Positions 1-8,744 of a DNA stretch of 64,000 bases are shown piece after piece. The notes under the pieces were generated by a model. It was not told where the DNA came from. It was given only the letters and a program-made list of their open reading frames with translations, and did no database searches. Position 1 is the stretch's first letter; the number at the start of each line of letters is the position of its first letter. Origin of the DNA: Myxococcales bacterium (GTDB lineage: Bacteria > Myxococcota_A > UBA796 > GCA-2862545); assembly GCA_019634415.1 (NCBI GenBank), contig JAHQVJ010000082.1, positions 17,778-81,777 of the forward strand, read 5' to 3'. A program made the translations under genes and the position numbers.

Positions 1-7
1 ACCGCGT

Positions 8-1198
8 CTACCAGCGCCCACGCAACATGCCGTGCCAGTACATACGCGGCAGCGCATGGGCCTTGATGGCCCACAGGCTGAACCGCTCCTTGGACTGGTC
101 GAAGGGCAGGGTCTCCATGATCTTGCCGTCGTAGCCGAACTCGGCCAGGATCAGGCGGCCGTAGCCCGTCACCAGCGGGCAGCTGGCGTATCCGTCGTAG
201 GAGGCCGGCAGATCCGCACCGCGCCGATGCGCCAGCAGGTTCTGGGTGAGCACCGGCACCTGCTTGCGCACGGCGGCCGCCGTCTTGCTGTTGGGCAGGC
301 TCGAGGCGTCTCCGCAGGAGAACACGTCGGGGTAGCGGGTGTGCTGCGTGGTGTGCTTGTGCACGTCGACCCACCCTGCCTCGTTCGCCAGCGGGCTGCG
401 CGCGACCACGTCGGGCGCTCCCTGCGGCGGCGTCACGTGGATCATGTCGTAGGGCTCGACGTGCTCGTCGTCTGTGTCGAGGTTCCGGAACACCGCCTCG
501 CGGCTGCTGGCCCGAATCGCCACGAGATCGTGTCGGTAGCGCTCCACGATGCCGCGCTCGGCCGCGAGCTTCGACAGCGTCTCGGCGTACCGCGGCACCC
601 CGAAGATGCCTGGGGTGGCGCAGCCGAAGGTGATCCTGGATCGGTCGCGCACGCCTTGCTTGCGCAGCCAGTGATCCGTGAGCCACATGATCTTCTGCGG
701 AGCCCCCGCGCACTTGATGGGGGTCGCCGGGAACGTGAAGACGGCGTTGCCTCCGTCGAAGCTGCGCAGCGTCTCCCAGGTGTAGGGCACCGTGTCGTAG
801 CTGTAGTTGCTGCACACCCCCCCGCTGCCCAGCGCCTCGCGCAGTCCCTCCACGGCCTGCCAGTTCAGCTGGATGCCCACCGCCACCACCAGCTGCTCGT
901 AGCGAACGGTGTCGCCGCTCGACAGCGTGATCTGATGCGCGTCGGGCTCGAAGGTGCTCACCCGGTCGCGGATCCAGGTGACGCCGTCGGGGATGAGATC
1001 GGCCTCGTCGCGCTCCGACCGCTCGCGCGGGAACACGCCGCCGCCCACCAGCGTCCACAGCGGCTGGTAGTAGTGCTTGTCGGACGGCTCCACGATGGCG
1101 ATGTCCAGTGTGGGGTCCTGGTTGCGCAGCGACGCGGCGGTGCTGATCCCCGCAGCACCTCCGCCGACGATCACCACGGTGTGAGTGTGCTCGGCCAT
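8..1198 (-). CDS. sqr: Sulfide:quinone oxidoreductase, type II (SQOR-like)
   Basis: This flavoprotein is expected to oxidise sulfide at the membrane, pass the electrons to quinone and release sulfane sulfur. The 396-residue protein opens with a Rossmann FAD motif ([12 protein letters not shown], residues 9-20). It carries the two cysteines typical of the eukaryote-like type II SQR: Cys163 in IKCAGAPQK and Cys340 in [10 protein letters not shown] second nucleotide-binding signature, [10 protein letters not shown], is near 291-300. Length is normal for the family. The ATG follows a GAGGAG ribosome site, and the gene lies 46 nt behind the DUF1641 gene, so the two form one operon. The partner and the facing FisR-like activator support a role in sulfide detoxification. 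Family assignment is strong; substrate is inferred. Confidence 0.93.
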   Translation of the reverse strand: MAEHTHTVVIVGGGAAGISTAASLRNQDPTLDIAIVEPSDKHYYQPLWTLVGGGVFPRERSERDEADLIPDGVTWIRDRVSTFEPDAHQITLSSGDTVRYEQLVVAVGIQLNWQAVEGLREALGSGGVCSNYSYDTVPYTWETLRSFDGGNAVFTFPATPIKCAGAPQKIMWLTDHWLRKQGVRDRSRITFGCATPGIFGVPRYAETLSKLAAERGIVERYRHDLVAIRASSREAVFRNLDTDDEHVEPYDMIHVTPPQGAPDVVARSPLANEAGWVDVHKHTTQHTRYPDVFSCGDASSLPNSKTAAAVRKQVPVLTQNLLAHRRGADLPASYDGYASCPLVTGYGRLILAEFGYDGKIMETLPFDQSKERFSLWAIKAHALPRMYWHGMLRGRW

Positions 1199-1244
1199 GT
1201 CGTTCTCCTCGGTTCGGATGGATCAGCCCGTTCGATCGGGACGC

Positions 1245-1931
1245 TCAGGACGACGCGGACCGGCAGGAGGCGTCGAAGTGCTCGGGCAGGCGCTCCCCCA
1301 CGCGTCGGGCCACGTCGACGGCGAAGCCGGCTGCGCGCTGTACGTCGGGCTCGCGCAGCGCACGCACCAGCCCGAGCAAGCCGAGTCGCTGCTCGCGACC
1401 CAGGCAGGACACCTCGTCGATGGCGCGTCCGAACACCTCGGCGGTGCGGGTGGCGGCCATCAGGTTGGGCGCGGCGGCGAGCAGCTCGTCCAGCCGCGCC
1501 GCCACGACCGGCTCCGACAGGCTGGTGGCCATGCCACCCACGAGCTGCAGCCGCTCCTCCACGTCGACGCCCCCGGACCGCAGGTGCGCCACCTGCTCGT
1601 CGAGCATGTCGAAGAGCATGCCCACCGTGCCCTCGAAGGTGGCCGCCACGTCCACCAGGGGCCGAAGTCGCGGGAGGGAGTCGACCACCTGCTGCAGCGC
1701 GGCCAGCACGTCGGGCTCCGACAGACGCGACACCAGCTCGGCGACACCCCGAGCCCGGGCGTCCACGTCCACCCCCCCTCGCTGCAGATCGGCGACCCAC
1801 TCGTCCGCAGCGTCGGCGGCCATCGCCACGGCGGGTGTGGCCTGCTCCAGCACGCTCGTCAGGCGCTCGAGCTGCGCCTCGATGCGCTCCAGACGCCGCA
1901 GCACCCCATCGTCCATCGAACCATCGGCCAT
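1245..1931 (-). CDS. DUF1641 family protein, SQR partner
   Basis: This 228-residue protein is helical and Leu/Ala/Glu-rich, with three internally similar segments. Each contains a pattern like GGVDVxxRxxxV followed by LSEPxVxAxL (near residues 47, 110 and 180), which fits the DUF1641 repeat family. It has no signal peptide and no catalytic motif. DUF1641 genes commonly sit beside sulfide:quinone reductase and related flavoproteins, where they are thought to help recruit or anchor the enzyme. Here it is first in the operon, directly behind the sigma-54 promoter at 1959-1974. The start MADGSMDD is chosen because the promoter excludes longer forms; Met6 (position 1916) is an alternative. The exact function is unknown. 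Confidence 0.82.
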   Translation of the reverse strand: MADGSMDDGVLRRLERIEAQLERLTSVLEQATPAVAMAADAADEWVADLQRGGVDVDARARGVAELVSRLSEPDVLAALQQVVDSLPRLRPLVDVAATFEGTVGMLFDMLDEQVAHLRSGGVDVEERLQLVGGMATSLSEPVVAARLDELLAAAPNLMAATRTAEVFGRAIDEVSCLGREQRLGLLGLVRALREPDVQRAAGFAVDVARRVGERLPEHFDASCRSASS

Positions 1932-1958
1932 GTGTCGACTCCACGTTGAGCCCCTCCA

Positions 1959-1974
1959 AGCAACGGGCGTGCCA
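1959..1974 (-). promoter_or_regulatory. Sigma-54 (-24/-12) promoter of the DUF1641-sqr operon
   Basis: Read on the minus strand the bases are TGGCACG-cccg-TTGCT, which matches the sigma-54 consensus TGGCACR-N4-TTGCW at every defined position. The predicted transcript would start about 12 nt downstream, some 18 nt before the DUF1641 start codon. A sigma-54 activator is encoded divergently just upstream. Confidence 0.9.
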
Positions 1975-2002
1975 GCCGACAACCCAGCTTCCATCGTGCG
2001 TA

Positions 2003-2052
2003 AGCTGTCGGATCCGACAGCTCGCTCGCATCGGGCTGACGAATCTGTCAGC
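2003..2052. promoter_or_regulatory. Paired dyad operators, probable activator binding sites
   Basis: Two related inverted repeats lie here. Site 1 (2003-2022) is a perfect 20-bp palindrome with core CTGTCGGATCCGACAG. Site 2 (2035-2052) has core CTGACGAATCTGTCAG. Both fit CTGWCGRATCYGWCAG. Their centres (2012/2013 and 2043/2044) are 31 bp apart, about three helical turns, so bound dimers would lie on one face of the helix. They sit upstream of the sigma-54 promoter at roughly -64 and -95 and overlap the leader of the divergent activator gene. Binding by that activator is inferred. Confidence 0.75.
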
Positions 2053-2059
2053 ATGGAGC

Positions 2060-3358
2060 ATGGACCCGGACCACCTGCAGCGCCTGCGCCGAGAGCTCGA
2101 CGACGAGGAGCGCCCCAGCATCGTGATCTCGCCCGACTACGAGGTGCTGTCGTCGAACGCGGCGTACCGACGGGCTTTTGGAGACGGTGTGGTGGGTCGG
2201 CGCTGCTATGCCGTGTCCCACGGCTACGACGCGCCCTGTGATCAGCGCGGAGAGCTCTGCCCGCTGGCACAGGCGCGGAGCACCGACCAGCCCGCGCGCG
2301 TGCTCCACGTGCATCGAACGCCCCGGGGCCCCGAGCACGTCGACGTGTCGCTGCGACCCGTGCACGACGACGACGGCGCGTTGGTCGGATTCGTGGAGCA
2401 CCTCCGCTCGATCCGGCAGGCCAGCGCCACCCCGCAGGCCGGCGCCCAGCTGGGGATCTCCCGCGCCTTCAACGCAGCGCTGGAGCTGGCGCTGCGAGCC
2501 GCCCCCACCGAGGTGCCCGTGCTGGTGCTGGGGGAGTCGGGCACGGGCAAGGAGCGCCTGGCCCAGGCCATCCACGCCGCCAGCGCTCGCTCGGAGGGCC
2601 CGTTCGTGGCCGTGGCCTGCTCGGGGCTGTCGGAGTCGCTGTTCGAGTCGGAGCTGTTCGGCCACGAGCGAGGGGCGTTCACTGGAGCCCACGCCCGCAA
2701 GCGGGGTCTCGTGGAGACAGCCGAAGGGGGCACCCTCTTCCTCGACGAGGTGGGCGACATCCCCGTCTCACTGCAGGTGAAGCTGCTGCGGGTGCTGGAG
2801 TCGGGCACCTTCCGACGCGTGGGAGGCACACAGCCCATTCAGGCGAACTTCCGCCTCGTGAGTGCCACCTGGCGGGACCTCGACCAGCGCGTGGCGGAGG
2901 AGCGCTTCCGGCCCGATCTGTTCTACCGGATCTCCGCCTTCCCCATCGAGGTCCCCGCCCTGCGGGATCGCATCGAGGATCTCGGGCTGTTGGTCCCCGC
3001 CATTCTCGACGAGCTGGGCGCGGAGCAGGTCCCCAGTGCCGAGGCCATGGAGGTGCTGCGCCGACACTCGTGGCCCGGCAACGTACGCGAGCTGCGCAAC
3101 GCCCTGCATCGCGGGGTGATCCTGGCAGACGGCGAGCGGCTGGAGCCGCACCATCTCGCGCTGCGTGGATCGGCAGAGCCACCCACGGAAGGCCCCCCGA
3201 GCCCCACCCGAATCGTGCCGCTGGCCGAGATGGAGCGACGCTACCTGACCTGGTGCGCCACGCAGGTCGACAGTCGGGCGGATCTCGCTCGCATGCTGGG
3301 GGTGGGCGAGCGCACGCTGTACCGCAAGCTCGCTCGCCTGCGCGGCCAGACCGACTGA
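2060..3358 (+). CDS. fisR: Sigma-54-dependent activator, FisR-like sulfane-sulfur sensor
   Basis: This is a bacterial enhancer-binding protein of 432 residues. An N-terminal PAS-like region (about 15-125) holds Cys49, Cys60 and Cys67. The central AAA+ domain has Walker A GESGTGKE (near 157), the sigma-54 contact loop GAFTGA (near 205), Walker [18 protein letters not shown] and [12 protein letters not shown]-type helix-turn-helix ([15 protein letters not shown]) ends the protein. From memory, FisR of Cupriavidus senses polysulfide through Cys53, Cys64 and Cys71; the 11- and 7-residue spacings are identical here. The divergent operon encodes SQR behind a sigma-54 promoter, so activation of sulfide oxidation by sulfane sulfur is the likely role. 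The start is the ATG at 2060, just after the paired dyads; longer in-frame forms would run through both operators and promoter. Confidence 0.9.
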   Translation: MDPDHLQRLRRELDDEERPSIVISPDYEVLSSNAAYRRAFGDGVVGRRCYAVSHGYDAPCDQRGELCPLAQARSTDQPARVLHVHRTPRGPEHVDVSLRPVHDDDGALVGFVEHLRSIRQASATPQAGAQLGISRAFNAALELALRAAPTEVPVLVLGESGTGKERLAQAIHAASARSEGPFVAVACSGLSESLFESELFGHERGAFTGAHARKRGLVETAEGGTLFLDEVGDIPVSLQVKLLRVLESGTFRRVGGTQPIQANFRLVSATWRDLDQRVAEERFRPDLFYRISAFPIEVPALRDRIEDLGLLVPAILDELGAEQVPSAEAMEVLRRHSWPGNVRELRNALHRGVILADGERLEPHHLALRGSAEPPTEGPPSPTRIVPLAEMERRYLTWCATQVDSRADLARMLGVGERTLYRKLARLRGQTD

Positions 3359-3372
3359 CGGCTCGCCGTCAG
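3355..3372. terminator. Hairpin shared by two convergent stop codons
   Basis: A perfect 8-bp stem with a 2-nt loop (CTGACGGC-tc-GCCGTCAG) contains the TGA of the activator gene in its left arm and, on the other strand, the TGA of the anti-sigma gene in its right arm. There is no T-tract on either side. It is placed to act as a compact bidirectional terminator or 3' end stabiliser, which is inferred from position only. Confidence 0.5.
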
Positions 3373-3644
3373 GGCTCGTCGGTGACGCTGCGCAGCCGAT
3401 CGGCCAGGCGATCCGCCCGCGCCCGGTCCAGCGCCTCGGGCTGAGTGAGCTCCCGGCGCAGCGCCACCACCACCTCCGAGTAGGCGCCTCCGAAGCGGGC
3501 ACACTGGTCGCAGCGACGCAGGTGGGCCTCCACCGCATCCCGCTCCTGGGACGACAGCGTATCGGCCACGTAGCCCTGAAGCGCCTCCAGCACCTCGTGG
3601 CACCACAGCCCGCCCTCGAGCCGCGGATCAGGAACCTTCGCCAT
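3369..3644 (-). CDS. Zinc-finger anti-sigma factor
   Basis: This short 91-residue protein carries the zinc-binding anti-sigma signature: a Cys-His pair near residues 15-16 (WCHEV) and HLRRCDQC near 41-48, matching H-x3-C-x2-C. It has no membrane segment, so it would act as a soluble, redox- or zinc-responsive anti-sigma factor holding the ECF sigma factor. The gene overlaps the 3' end of the sigma gene by 17 nt, which indicates translational coupling and fixes the pair stoichiometrically. The inducing signal is unknown. Confidence 0.85.
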   Translation of the reverse strand: MAKVPDPRLEGGLWCHEVLEALQGYVADTLSSQERDAVEAHLRRCDQCARFGGAYSEVVVALRRELTQPEALDRARADRLADRLRSVTDEP

Positions 3645-4158
3645 CAGCCTCCCCTCGCAGCTTCGCCATCAGCCGCAGTCGCGCACGATGCAGGCGCACC
3701 CGAGCGGCATTGGCCGTGATCCCCATCAGGGAGCCCACCTCGGGGCCCGAGAGGCCCTCGAGGTCGCACAGCACGATGATCTCCCGATCGCCCGTCGACA
3801 GTGCACCAAGCGACCTGCGCAGGCGCGCTCGATCTTCGAGGGCCGACGTGAGCTGCTCCGGATCCTGCCCCCAACCGGCCTGCGCGCCGAGCTCGTGCAG
3901 CGGTGTAGGTCGACTCGGCTCCCCCGCACGTCGTCGCCAGGTGCGCGCCGCGTGTCGACGAGCCACGCCGAACACCCAGGCTCGCCCCGAGCCCGCTCCC
4001 CCGTAGGAGCCAGCAGACCGCCACACGGCCACGTAGGTCTCCTGGAGCGCGTCCTCGGCCACGACCTCGTCGGCGGTCAGCGAGCGGAGCAGCCGCCACA
4101 CACCATCGCGTGTACAGGCCACGAGCTCGTCGAAGGCACGACGGTCGCCCGTGGCCAC
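3628..4158 (-). CDS. ECF-type RNA polymerase sigma factor
   Basis: This 176-residue protein has region 2 (DEVVAEDALQETYVAVW, with a DALQ-type core) and region 4 (LSTGDREIIVLCDLEGLSGPEVGSLMG followed by RVRLHRARLRL). Both are diagnostic of ECF sigma factors. The annotated start is a GTG, but the frame stays open upstream and reads SSLLERVATGDRRAFDEL, the usual first helix of ECF factors. The true start may therefore be a CTG at 4194, 9 nt after the stop of the DUF2892 gene and preceded by GAGG. It is translationally coupled to the anti-sigma gene. Target promoters cannot be told from this window. Confidence 0.88.
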   Translation of the reverse strand: MATGDRRAFDELVACTRDGVWRLLRSLTADEVVAEDALQETYVAVWRSAGSYGGAGSGRAWVFGVARRHAARTWRRRAGEPSRPTPLHELGAQAGWGQDPEQLTSALEDRARLRRSLGALSTGDREIIVLCDLEGLSGPEVGSLMGITANAARVRLHRARLRLMAKLRGEADGEGS

Positions 4159-4203
4159 ACGCTCGAGCAGCGAGCTCTCGCGATCAGCCGACAGGTGCGG
4201 GCC

Positions 4204-4425
4204 TCACGCCTGCTTGGAGGCCGTGGACAGACCGAGGGCCGTGTAGATGGGGCAGGTTCCCACGAGACCCGTGAGCATCAAGATGCCACCAGCGACCCCC
4301 ACCACAGCCGTCGCCGCCATGCCAGAGACGATGTCGAGGGCGATCAAGCCGAACAGCCCAGCCCCCAGGATCAGGCGAACGACGCGGTCCAGGGCATGCT
4401 CGTTGCTCGGAAACAGTGCAGACAT
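4204..4425 (-). CDS. Small DUF2892 (YgaP-like) inner-membrane protein
   Basis: This 73-residue membrane protein has two hydrophobic segments (LILGAGLFGLIALDIVSG and TAVVGVAGGILMLTGLVG) and ends with GTCPIYTALGLST, the hallmark of the DUF2892 family found in YgaP membrane domains and often next to rhodanese or sulfur-handling proteins. The start at 4425 is fixed by a strong GGAGG six nt upstream; longer forms are not needed. It is the first gene before the sigma/anti-sigma pair and probably cotranscribed with it. The function of stand-alone DUF2892 proteins is not established; a link to the sulfide genes nearby is only a suggestion. Confidence 0.85.
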   Translation of the reverse strand: MSALFPSNEHALDRVVRLILGAGLFGLIALDIVSGMAATAVVGVAGGILMLTGLVGTCPIYTALGLSTASKQA

Positions 4426-4488
4426 GGTGTCCTCCGTGGATGTCACCCCACAGGTTCCGAGGTAGGGCCCGACCATTACCGCCATTCC

Positions 4489-5067
4489 TCAGCATCCCCC
4501 GAACTCCGCGTAGCTCGCCGAGAATCGACCCTCCGAAACCAAGATGCACTGGACCAGGACGGTGGGATCGTGCGGTTGATCCAGATCGCAGACGATCCCC
4601 TCGAAGGTGCCCCAGAACACCCCATCTCCTCGCCAGGGGGATCCGAGGCTGTCGAATCCCTCCACGGTGATGGTGCCCTGCACCGTGTGGAACGCACGCA
4701 AGCCGGGCAGCGGCGGCTCGGCCGTCAGCAGCGTGAGGAAGCTCTGTGGCGAGTCCTGCTCGCCGAACCTCCGGACGTGCTCGGTGTGACCGTCCACGTA
4801 GACCGACAGGCCAGCCTCCCCTCGGGTGTGGGTGAGCACGTAGCGGGGCGGAGCGACGCCGGGATCCAGCACGCACATCCACTCCCCGCCCACCGTGTGC
4901 TCCTCGGGTGCGGCGTCCAGCCCCGATTCCTGCAGCCAGACAGCGCCGAACTCCGACCAGGCGATCTGCGGATAGCTGCCGGGGATGGCAGGCTCCGAGG
5001 AACAGGCAGCCAACGTGCACAGGAACGCCACCGCTCGAATCGACGGCTCTACCCATGAAGCTGCCAC
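4489..5067 (-). CDS. Putative lipoprotein of unknown function
   Basis: This 192-residue secreted protein begins with a signal peptide ending in the lipobox-like stretch TLAACSS. The rest is soluble, with Trp- and Cys-containing segments (GEWMCVLDPG, GIVCDLDQP) and a C-terminal Cys (AEFGGC). I do not recognise a family. The GTG start at 5067 is selected because GGAGG lies 8 nt upstream and it gives an Arg-containing n-region before the hydrophobic core; a GTG at 5031 would lack any positive charge. It is on the same strand as, and 64 nt before, the DUF2892-sigma-anti-sigma genes and diverges from the peptidase gene. Confidence 0.7.
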   Translation of the reverse strand: MAASWVEPSIRAVAFLCTLAACSSEPAIPGSYPQIAWSEFGAVWLQESGLDAAPEEHTVGGEWMCVLDPGVAPPRYVLTHTRGEAGLSVYVDGHTEHVRRFGEQDSPQSFLTLLTAEPPLPGLRAFHTVQGTITVEGFDSLGSPWRGDGVFWGTFEGIVCDLDQPHDPTVLVQCILVSEGRFSASYAEFGGC

Positions 5068-5158
5068 CGAACGTGCCTCCGACGCCACGGCGAGGGTACC
5101 ATCGCCGCCATGCCATCGATGGGGCACACAGCTGCAGTCGCCCGCGCCTGGAGACTCG

Positions 5159-7600
5159 ATGATCCCGCTGATGCTCCTCGCCTCCCTCGCCGCCGCTGGC
5201 CCCACCAAGGACTGTCGAAGAGGCGACGCGCATGCCTGCATCCGGGCCGGCGACGCGCTGAGCTCCCTCGGTCGCGAGGGCGCCGCGGCTCGGTGGTATC
5301 GGCGCGCCTGCCACGCACGCTCCCCCGCGACCTGCACTCCCCTGCTCCAGCACGTGGGAGAGGGGGCCCACGTGATCGCCGAGGCTCAACGACGCTGTGA
5401 GCTCGGGGACGGTGTGATCTGCAGGCAACTCGCCCGCTTCTACGGCGGCGAAGGTCCCTCGAGCAGCACGGACCCCGACGAAGCGCTGCTCCTCTACGAG
5501 ACGGCATGTGGGCTTCAGCAGGGCTCGGCCTGTGACGAGGCGGCCTGGATCCACGCGCGCGGCACCCGCGTGGAGCCGGACCAGGAGCGAGCCAACACGT
5601 TCTTCGCCGTCGGTTGCCGGCTCGGGAACGGGCCGTCCTGTCGAACGGCGGCCCACAGAACGTTGAACGGCGTCGGCACGCCCCCCGATCCCACAGCGGC
5701 GTACCGCGTGCTTCAGCAGAGCTGTCACGACGCCGAGGACGCCGAATCCTGTGAGGAGCTGGGCACCTGGCGACAGACCGGCCGGGGACTCGCGGCAGAT
5801 CCCTCCGCAGCCGCCGCCGCCTTCGCTCGCGGCTGTCGCTCGGGCTCCGACGAGGCCTGCGCCGACGCCGCCGAGATCCTGCGCTCCGACGGCGCCGGTC
5901 TACGCGACGTGCAAGAGGCCCTGGTCGCTGCATGCGCGACCCGTGGGGTGGGGGCCTGCGGGCACCTGCGGGCACTGGCAGAGGAGGGGCACCTGTCCTC
6001 CGTGCAGCCCGAGGACCTGGAGGCTGCGCAGCGCGTCGGCCCGCTGCCGCTCTGTCTCGCGGGCCGAGCCGATGCGTGTCGCGCTGGCGCCGACATGCAA
6101 TCCGATCCTCGGATCGCCGCCCAGCTGCGGGCCCACGCCACCCACCTCGACCACGTCCGAGAGGCGTGGGAGATCACGAGCGAGCTCACTCCCCCGTCGT
6201 GGCGACCCGACGTGGCGGCCGTGCGAGCATGCCTGTCCAGCGAGATCGATCTGCTGGTCACGCCCGACACGGCGGGCAGGCTCTCCTTCTCGGCGGGCCT
6301 CGATGCCGCCGCCGAGCATCTGGAGCGCACCCTCGCCGAGCTGGGGCTGGAGGTGACCCGCCAAGCCGTGGTGCTCCCCCCCTTCCGGTTCTCCACCCGG
6401 GTGGAGGTGGACGGACACGACGTAGACGCCATCGCAGCCCCAGGGTCCGCCGTCGGGGTGGTGCGGCATGGCGTGCGAGTGCTCGACGGCCCGCCAAAGC
6501 CCTCGGACCTGGCCGACGACCCGCGCGCCATCGTGTTCGGTGTGCCACGCCTCACCCCAGGCGCCGTGCCGTGGACTCCGGCATCCATTCCGGTGGTGGC
6601 CGTGCAGTCCGACGACCTCGAGCAGCTACGCACGCCCGACGCCCAGATCCGTCTGGCTGCCCTCCCGGCGAACGCGCGGCCGGTGAGCGACAACATCATC
6701 GGCGTGCTGCCCGGATCGGGCTCCCTGGCCGCCGAGGCGGTGGTGCTGGGAGCCCACTACGACGCCCTCGGCCGGACCGACGCGGGGGTGGTGCGTCCTG
6801 GTGCCGACGACAACGCCAGCGGCGTGGCCGGCATGGTGTGTCTCGCCCGCGTCCTGGCCACCCGGCTGCGCGCCGAGCGAGACCACCGCACCGTGGTCTT
6901 CGCCGCCTTCACGGGCGAGGAACAGGGTCTGTACGGATCCACCCGCTATGTGTGGGATCCGGTGCACCCCACCGACTCCACCGTCGCCATGATGGGCCTC
7001 GACATGATCGGGCGCGCCTCGGAGGGAGGGCTGTGGACTCGAGCCTACAGCCGGGAGCTGTGGGAGCTGATCAGCGCCGCGTCGTCGGTGGGTCCGAGGG
7101 CGAAACGAGACGACGAGCCCGGTGCGGGAGGATCCGACCACCTGGCCTTCGTGCACGTCGGTGTGCCCTCCCTGCACCTGTGGACCGGCACCCACGGCGA
7201 CTACCATCGCCCCACCGACACGACGGATCGACTGGATCTCGCGGGAGCCGCGCAGGTGACGTCCACCGCGGGCGTGCTGCTGCACCGGCTCGTCATCGGG
7301 CCGACTCCAGAGCGAACCATCGAGGACACCTGCGTGGAGGGCGTCTCGAAGCCACTGGAGTTCGGCGTCGCTCGGTTCGGTGGCCGGTCTCCGACGGTCC
7401 GGTGCATCCCGGCCGGCGCCCCCGCACAGGCCATCGGCCTTCAGGTCGGCGATCGAATCATCGGCAGGAACCGCTGGGCCGCGGGTCGCGGCTGGCCAGC
7501 GGAGCCCGTGGAGGTCTTCGTCGATCGCGAAGGCACCTGCCTGCGCCTGCGGGCCGGGGAGGCCGCGACATTGGCGTGCGACGCCGTGCCCGAACACTGA
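5159..7600 (+). CDS. Exported Sel1-repeat/M28 aminopeptidase/PDZ-like fusion
   Basis: This 813-residue protein has three parts after a signal peptide (MIPLMLLASLAAAG). Residues about 20-330 form Cys-rich Sel1/TPR-like repeats, each with paired cysteines (for example GLQQGSACDEAAW, GCRLGNGPSCRTA). A zinc peptidase domain of the M28 family follows near 450-710 with all expected metal and catalytic residues: His in VLGAHYDALG, Asp in GADDNASG, Glu-Glu in TGEEQGLYGS, Asp in GLDMIGR and His in HGDYHRPTD. The last 100 residues look like a PDZ module (GAPAQAIGLQVGDRIIG). It probably cleaves peptides in the periplasm. A -10-like TACCAT lies at 5097-5102. The repeat-peptidase combination is unusual. 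Domain calls are confident, substrate unknown. Confidence 0.88.
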   Translation: MIPLMLLASLAAAGPTKDCRRGDAHACIRAGDALSSLGREGAAARWYRRACHARSPATCTPLLQHVGEGAHVIAEAQRRCELGDGVICRQLARFYGGEGPSSSTDPDEALLLYETACGLQQGSACDEAAWIHARGTRVEPDQERANTFFAVGCRLGNGPSCRTAAHRTLNGVGTPPDPTAAYRVLQQSCHDAEDAESCEELGTWRQTGRGLAADPSAAAAAFARGCRSGSDEACADAAEILRSDGAGLRDVQEALVAACATRGVGACGHLRALAEEGHLSSVQPEDLEAAQRVGPLPLCLAGRADACRAGADMQSDPRIAAQLRAHATHLDHVREAWEITSELTPPSWRPDVAAVRACLSSEIDLLVTPDTAGRLSFSAGLDAAAEHLERTLAELGLEVTRQAVVLPPFRFSTRVEVDGHDVDAIAAPGSAVGVVRHGVRVLDGPPKPSDLADDPRAIVFGVPRLTPGAVPWTPASIPVVAVQSDDLEQLRTPDAQIRLAALPANARPVSDNIIGVLPGSGSLAAEAVVLGAHYDALGRTDAGVVRPGADDNASGVAGMVCLARVLATRLRAERDHRTVVFAAFTGEEQGLYGSTRYVWDPVHPTDSTVAMMGLDMIGRASEGGLWTRAYSRELWELISAASSVGPRAKRDDEPGAGGSDHLAFVHVGVPSLHLWTGTHGDYHRPTDTTDRLDLAGAAQVTSTAGVLLHRLVIGPTPERTIEDTCVEGVSKPLEFGVARFGGRSPTVRCIPAGAPAQAIGLQVGDRIIGRNRWAAGRGWPAEPVEVFVDREGTCLRLRAGEAATLACDAVPEH

Positions 7601-7633
7601 TCGCGACAATCAACTCCGTTGATTGTCGCGATC
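7599..7633. terminator. Perfect 15-bp hairpin between convergent genes
   Basis: A perfect 15-bp stem (7599-7613 pairing with 7619-7633) encloses a 5-nt CTCCG loop. It begins within the stop codon of the M28 peptidase gene and lies 46 nt from the 3' end of the convergent lipoprotein gene. No run of T follows on either strand, so it is not a canonical intrinsic terminator. A bidirectional terminator or mRNA 3' stabiliser is the simplest reading. Confidence 0.6.
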
Positions 7634-7678
7634 GAGCGGCGCGCACTGCGCACCGCCGCCGCCCGTTCGCCTCCGGGG

Positions 7679-8671
7679 CTACTCGAGGGAGATGCCGCCG
7701 AAGCCACCGCCACCGTTCTGGGGCACGATGCAGTCGGGGGGAGTCTCGTCGATCACGATGTCGTCGTCGTCCGTGCCCTCTTCCAGCGTGTAGAAGTGGA
7801 CCTCGTCGGGACGCACGTGGGCCACGGTGCGGCCGTTGTCGGACACCACCACCTCGCTGTCGCCGTCGGGCAGCCAGGAGCGGCCGAGCAGCTCGCCCGT
7901 CCGACCGTCGCGACGCTCCATCAGACCCTTGCCGTCTTCGGCGGTGGCCATCACGATCGCCTCGCCCAGCGTGCCGCGAGCGGCCACGGAGCTGATGGTG
8001 CCACCCACCTGAGCCGACCAGATCTCCGCGCCGTTGGGGCGCACGGCGTACAGGATGTCGCCGCCGGTCTGGGCCACGTACAGGTGCCCCAGCGACTCGT
8101 CGAAGGCGATCAGATCGCCGTACTCGCCGATGACGTCGTTGCCTTCGATGTCCATCCGCACGATGCCGTCGTCGGTGGCCGCGAAGGTCATGCCGCTCTT
8201 GGCATCGAAGGCGAAGCGAACGTCGTCGCCGCAGACCGCTGAGGGCACCGTTGCCGTGCGGTCTCCGAGCGTCAGCTCACAGCCGGTGTCGACCGTGGAG
8301 ATGTAGCTCGTGCCCATGCTGCCCAGGTGCGCACTGACCACGCCTGCAACGGCGAGGTCCTCGTCCTGCTGCCAGGCCTGGCCGCGGATGATGTGCAGCC
8401 CCTCGGTGGAGCTGGCCACCGTGGTGCCCGCGAAGTGATCGAGCACCTTCTCGTTCTCCGTGGGGAGATCGGCGTCCTCGGTGGGGCAACCCCAGTTCAC
8501 GTCGATGGTGCAGGTGGTCCCGACCATGCCGCCGTGGGCATCCAGCCCATCGTCGGTCAACACCACACCGTTCGTCTCCAGGTCCAGGGTGGACGTGAAG
8601 CGCAGCTCGTTCTCGGGTTGACAACCGAGGGCCATCGTGGCGACGGCCCCGAACCCAATCAAGTTTCGCAT
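7679..8671 (-). CDS. Beta-propeller-like lipoprotein
   Basis: This 330-residue protein starts with a short signal sequence and a lipobox-like cysteine (MALGCQPE). The body contains repeating blade-like units such as GMTFAATDDGIVRMDI, GHLYVAQTGGDILYAVRPNG and GEAIVMATAEDGKGLMERR, consistent with a WD40/PQQ-type propeller. The tail is Asp- and Gly-rich (EEGTDDDDIVIDE, NGGGGFGG). The start at 8671 is supported by GGAGG nine nt upstream. It follows the outer-membrane protein gene at 8745 upstream in transcription by 73 nt. No enzymatic signature is seen; a surface-exposed binding protein is the best guess. Confidence 0.72.
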   Translation of the reverse strand: MRNLIGFGAVATMALGCQPENELRFTSTLDLETNGVVLTDDGLDAHGGMVGTTCTIDVNWGCPTEDADLPTENEKVLDHFAGTTVASSTEGLHIIRGQAWQQDEDLAVAGVVSAHLGSMGTSYISTVDTGCELTLGDRTATVPSAVCGDDVRFAFDAKSGMTFAATDDGIVRMDIEGNDVIGEYGDLIAFDESLGHLYVAQTGGDILYAVRPNGAEIWSAQVGGTISSVAARGTLGEAIVMATAEDGKGLMERRDGRTGELLGRSWLPDGDSEVVVSDNGRTVAHVRPDEVHFYTLEEGTDDDDIVIDETPPDCIVPQNGGGGFGGISLE

Positions 8672-8744
8672 GGAATCCTCCGCAGCCCCCACGGGGCCAA
8701 CAGTTCGAGTAGAGGGGGGTGCATCGTGGAAAGTCTCTGTGGGG

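Noticed and set aside
4453..4458. GGAACC as ECF -35 box upstream of the DUF2892 gene
   Set aside because: The -10 expected 16-17 nt on would overlap the ribosome site and start codon, so autoregulation from this site is not supported.
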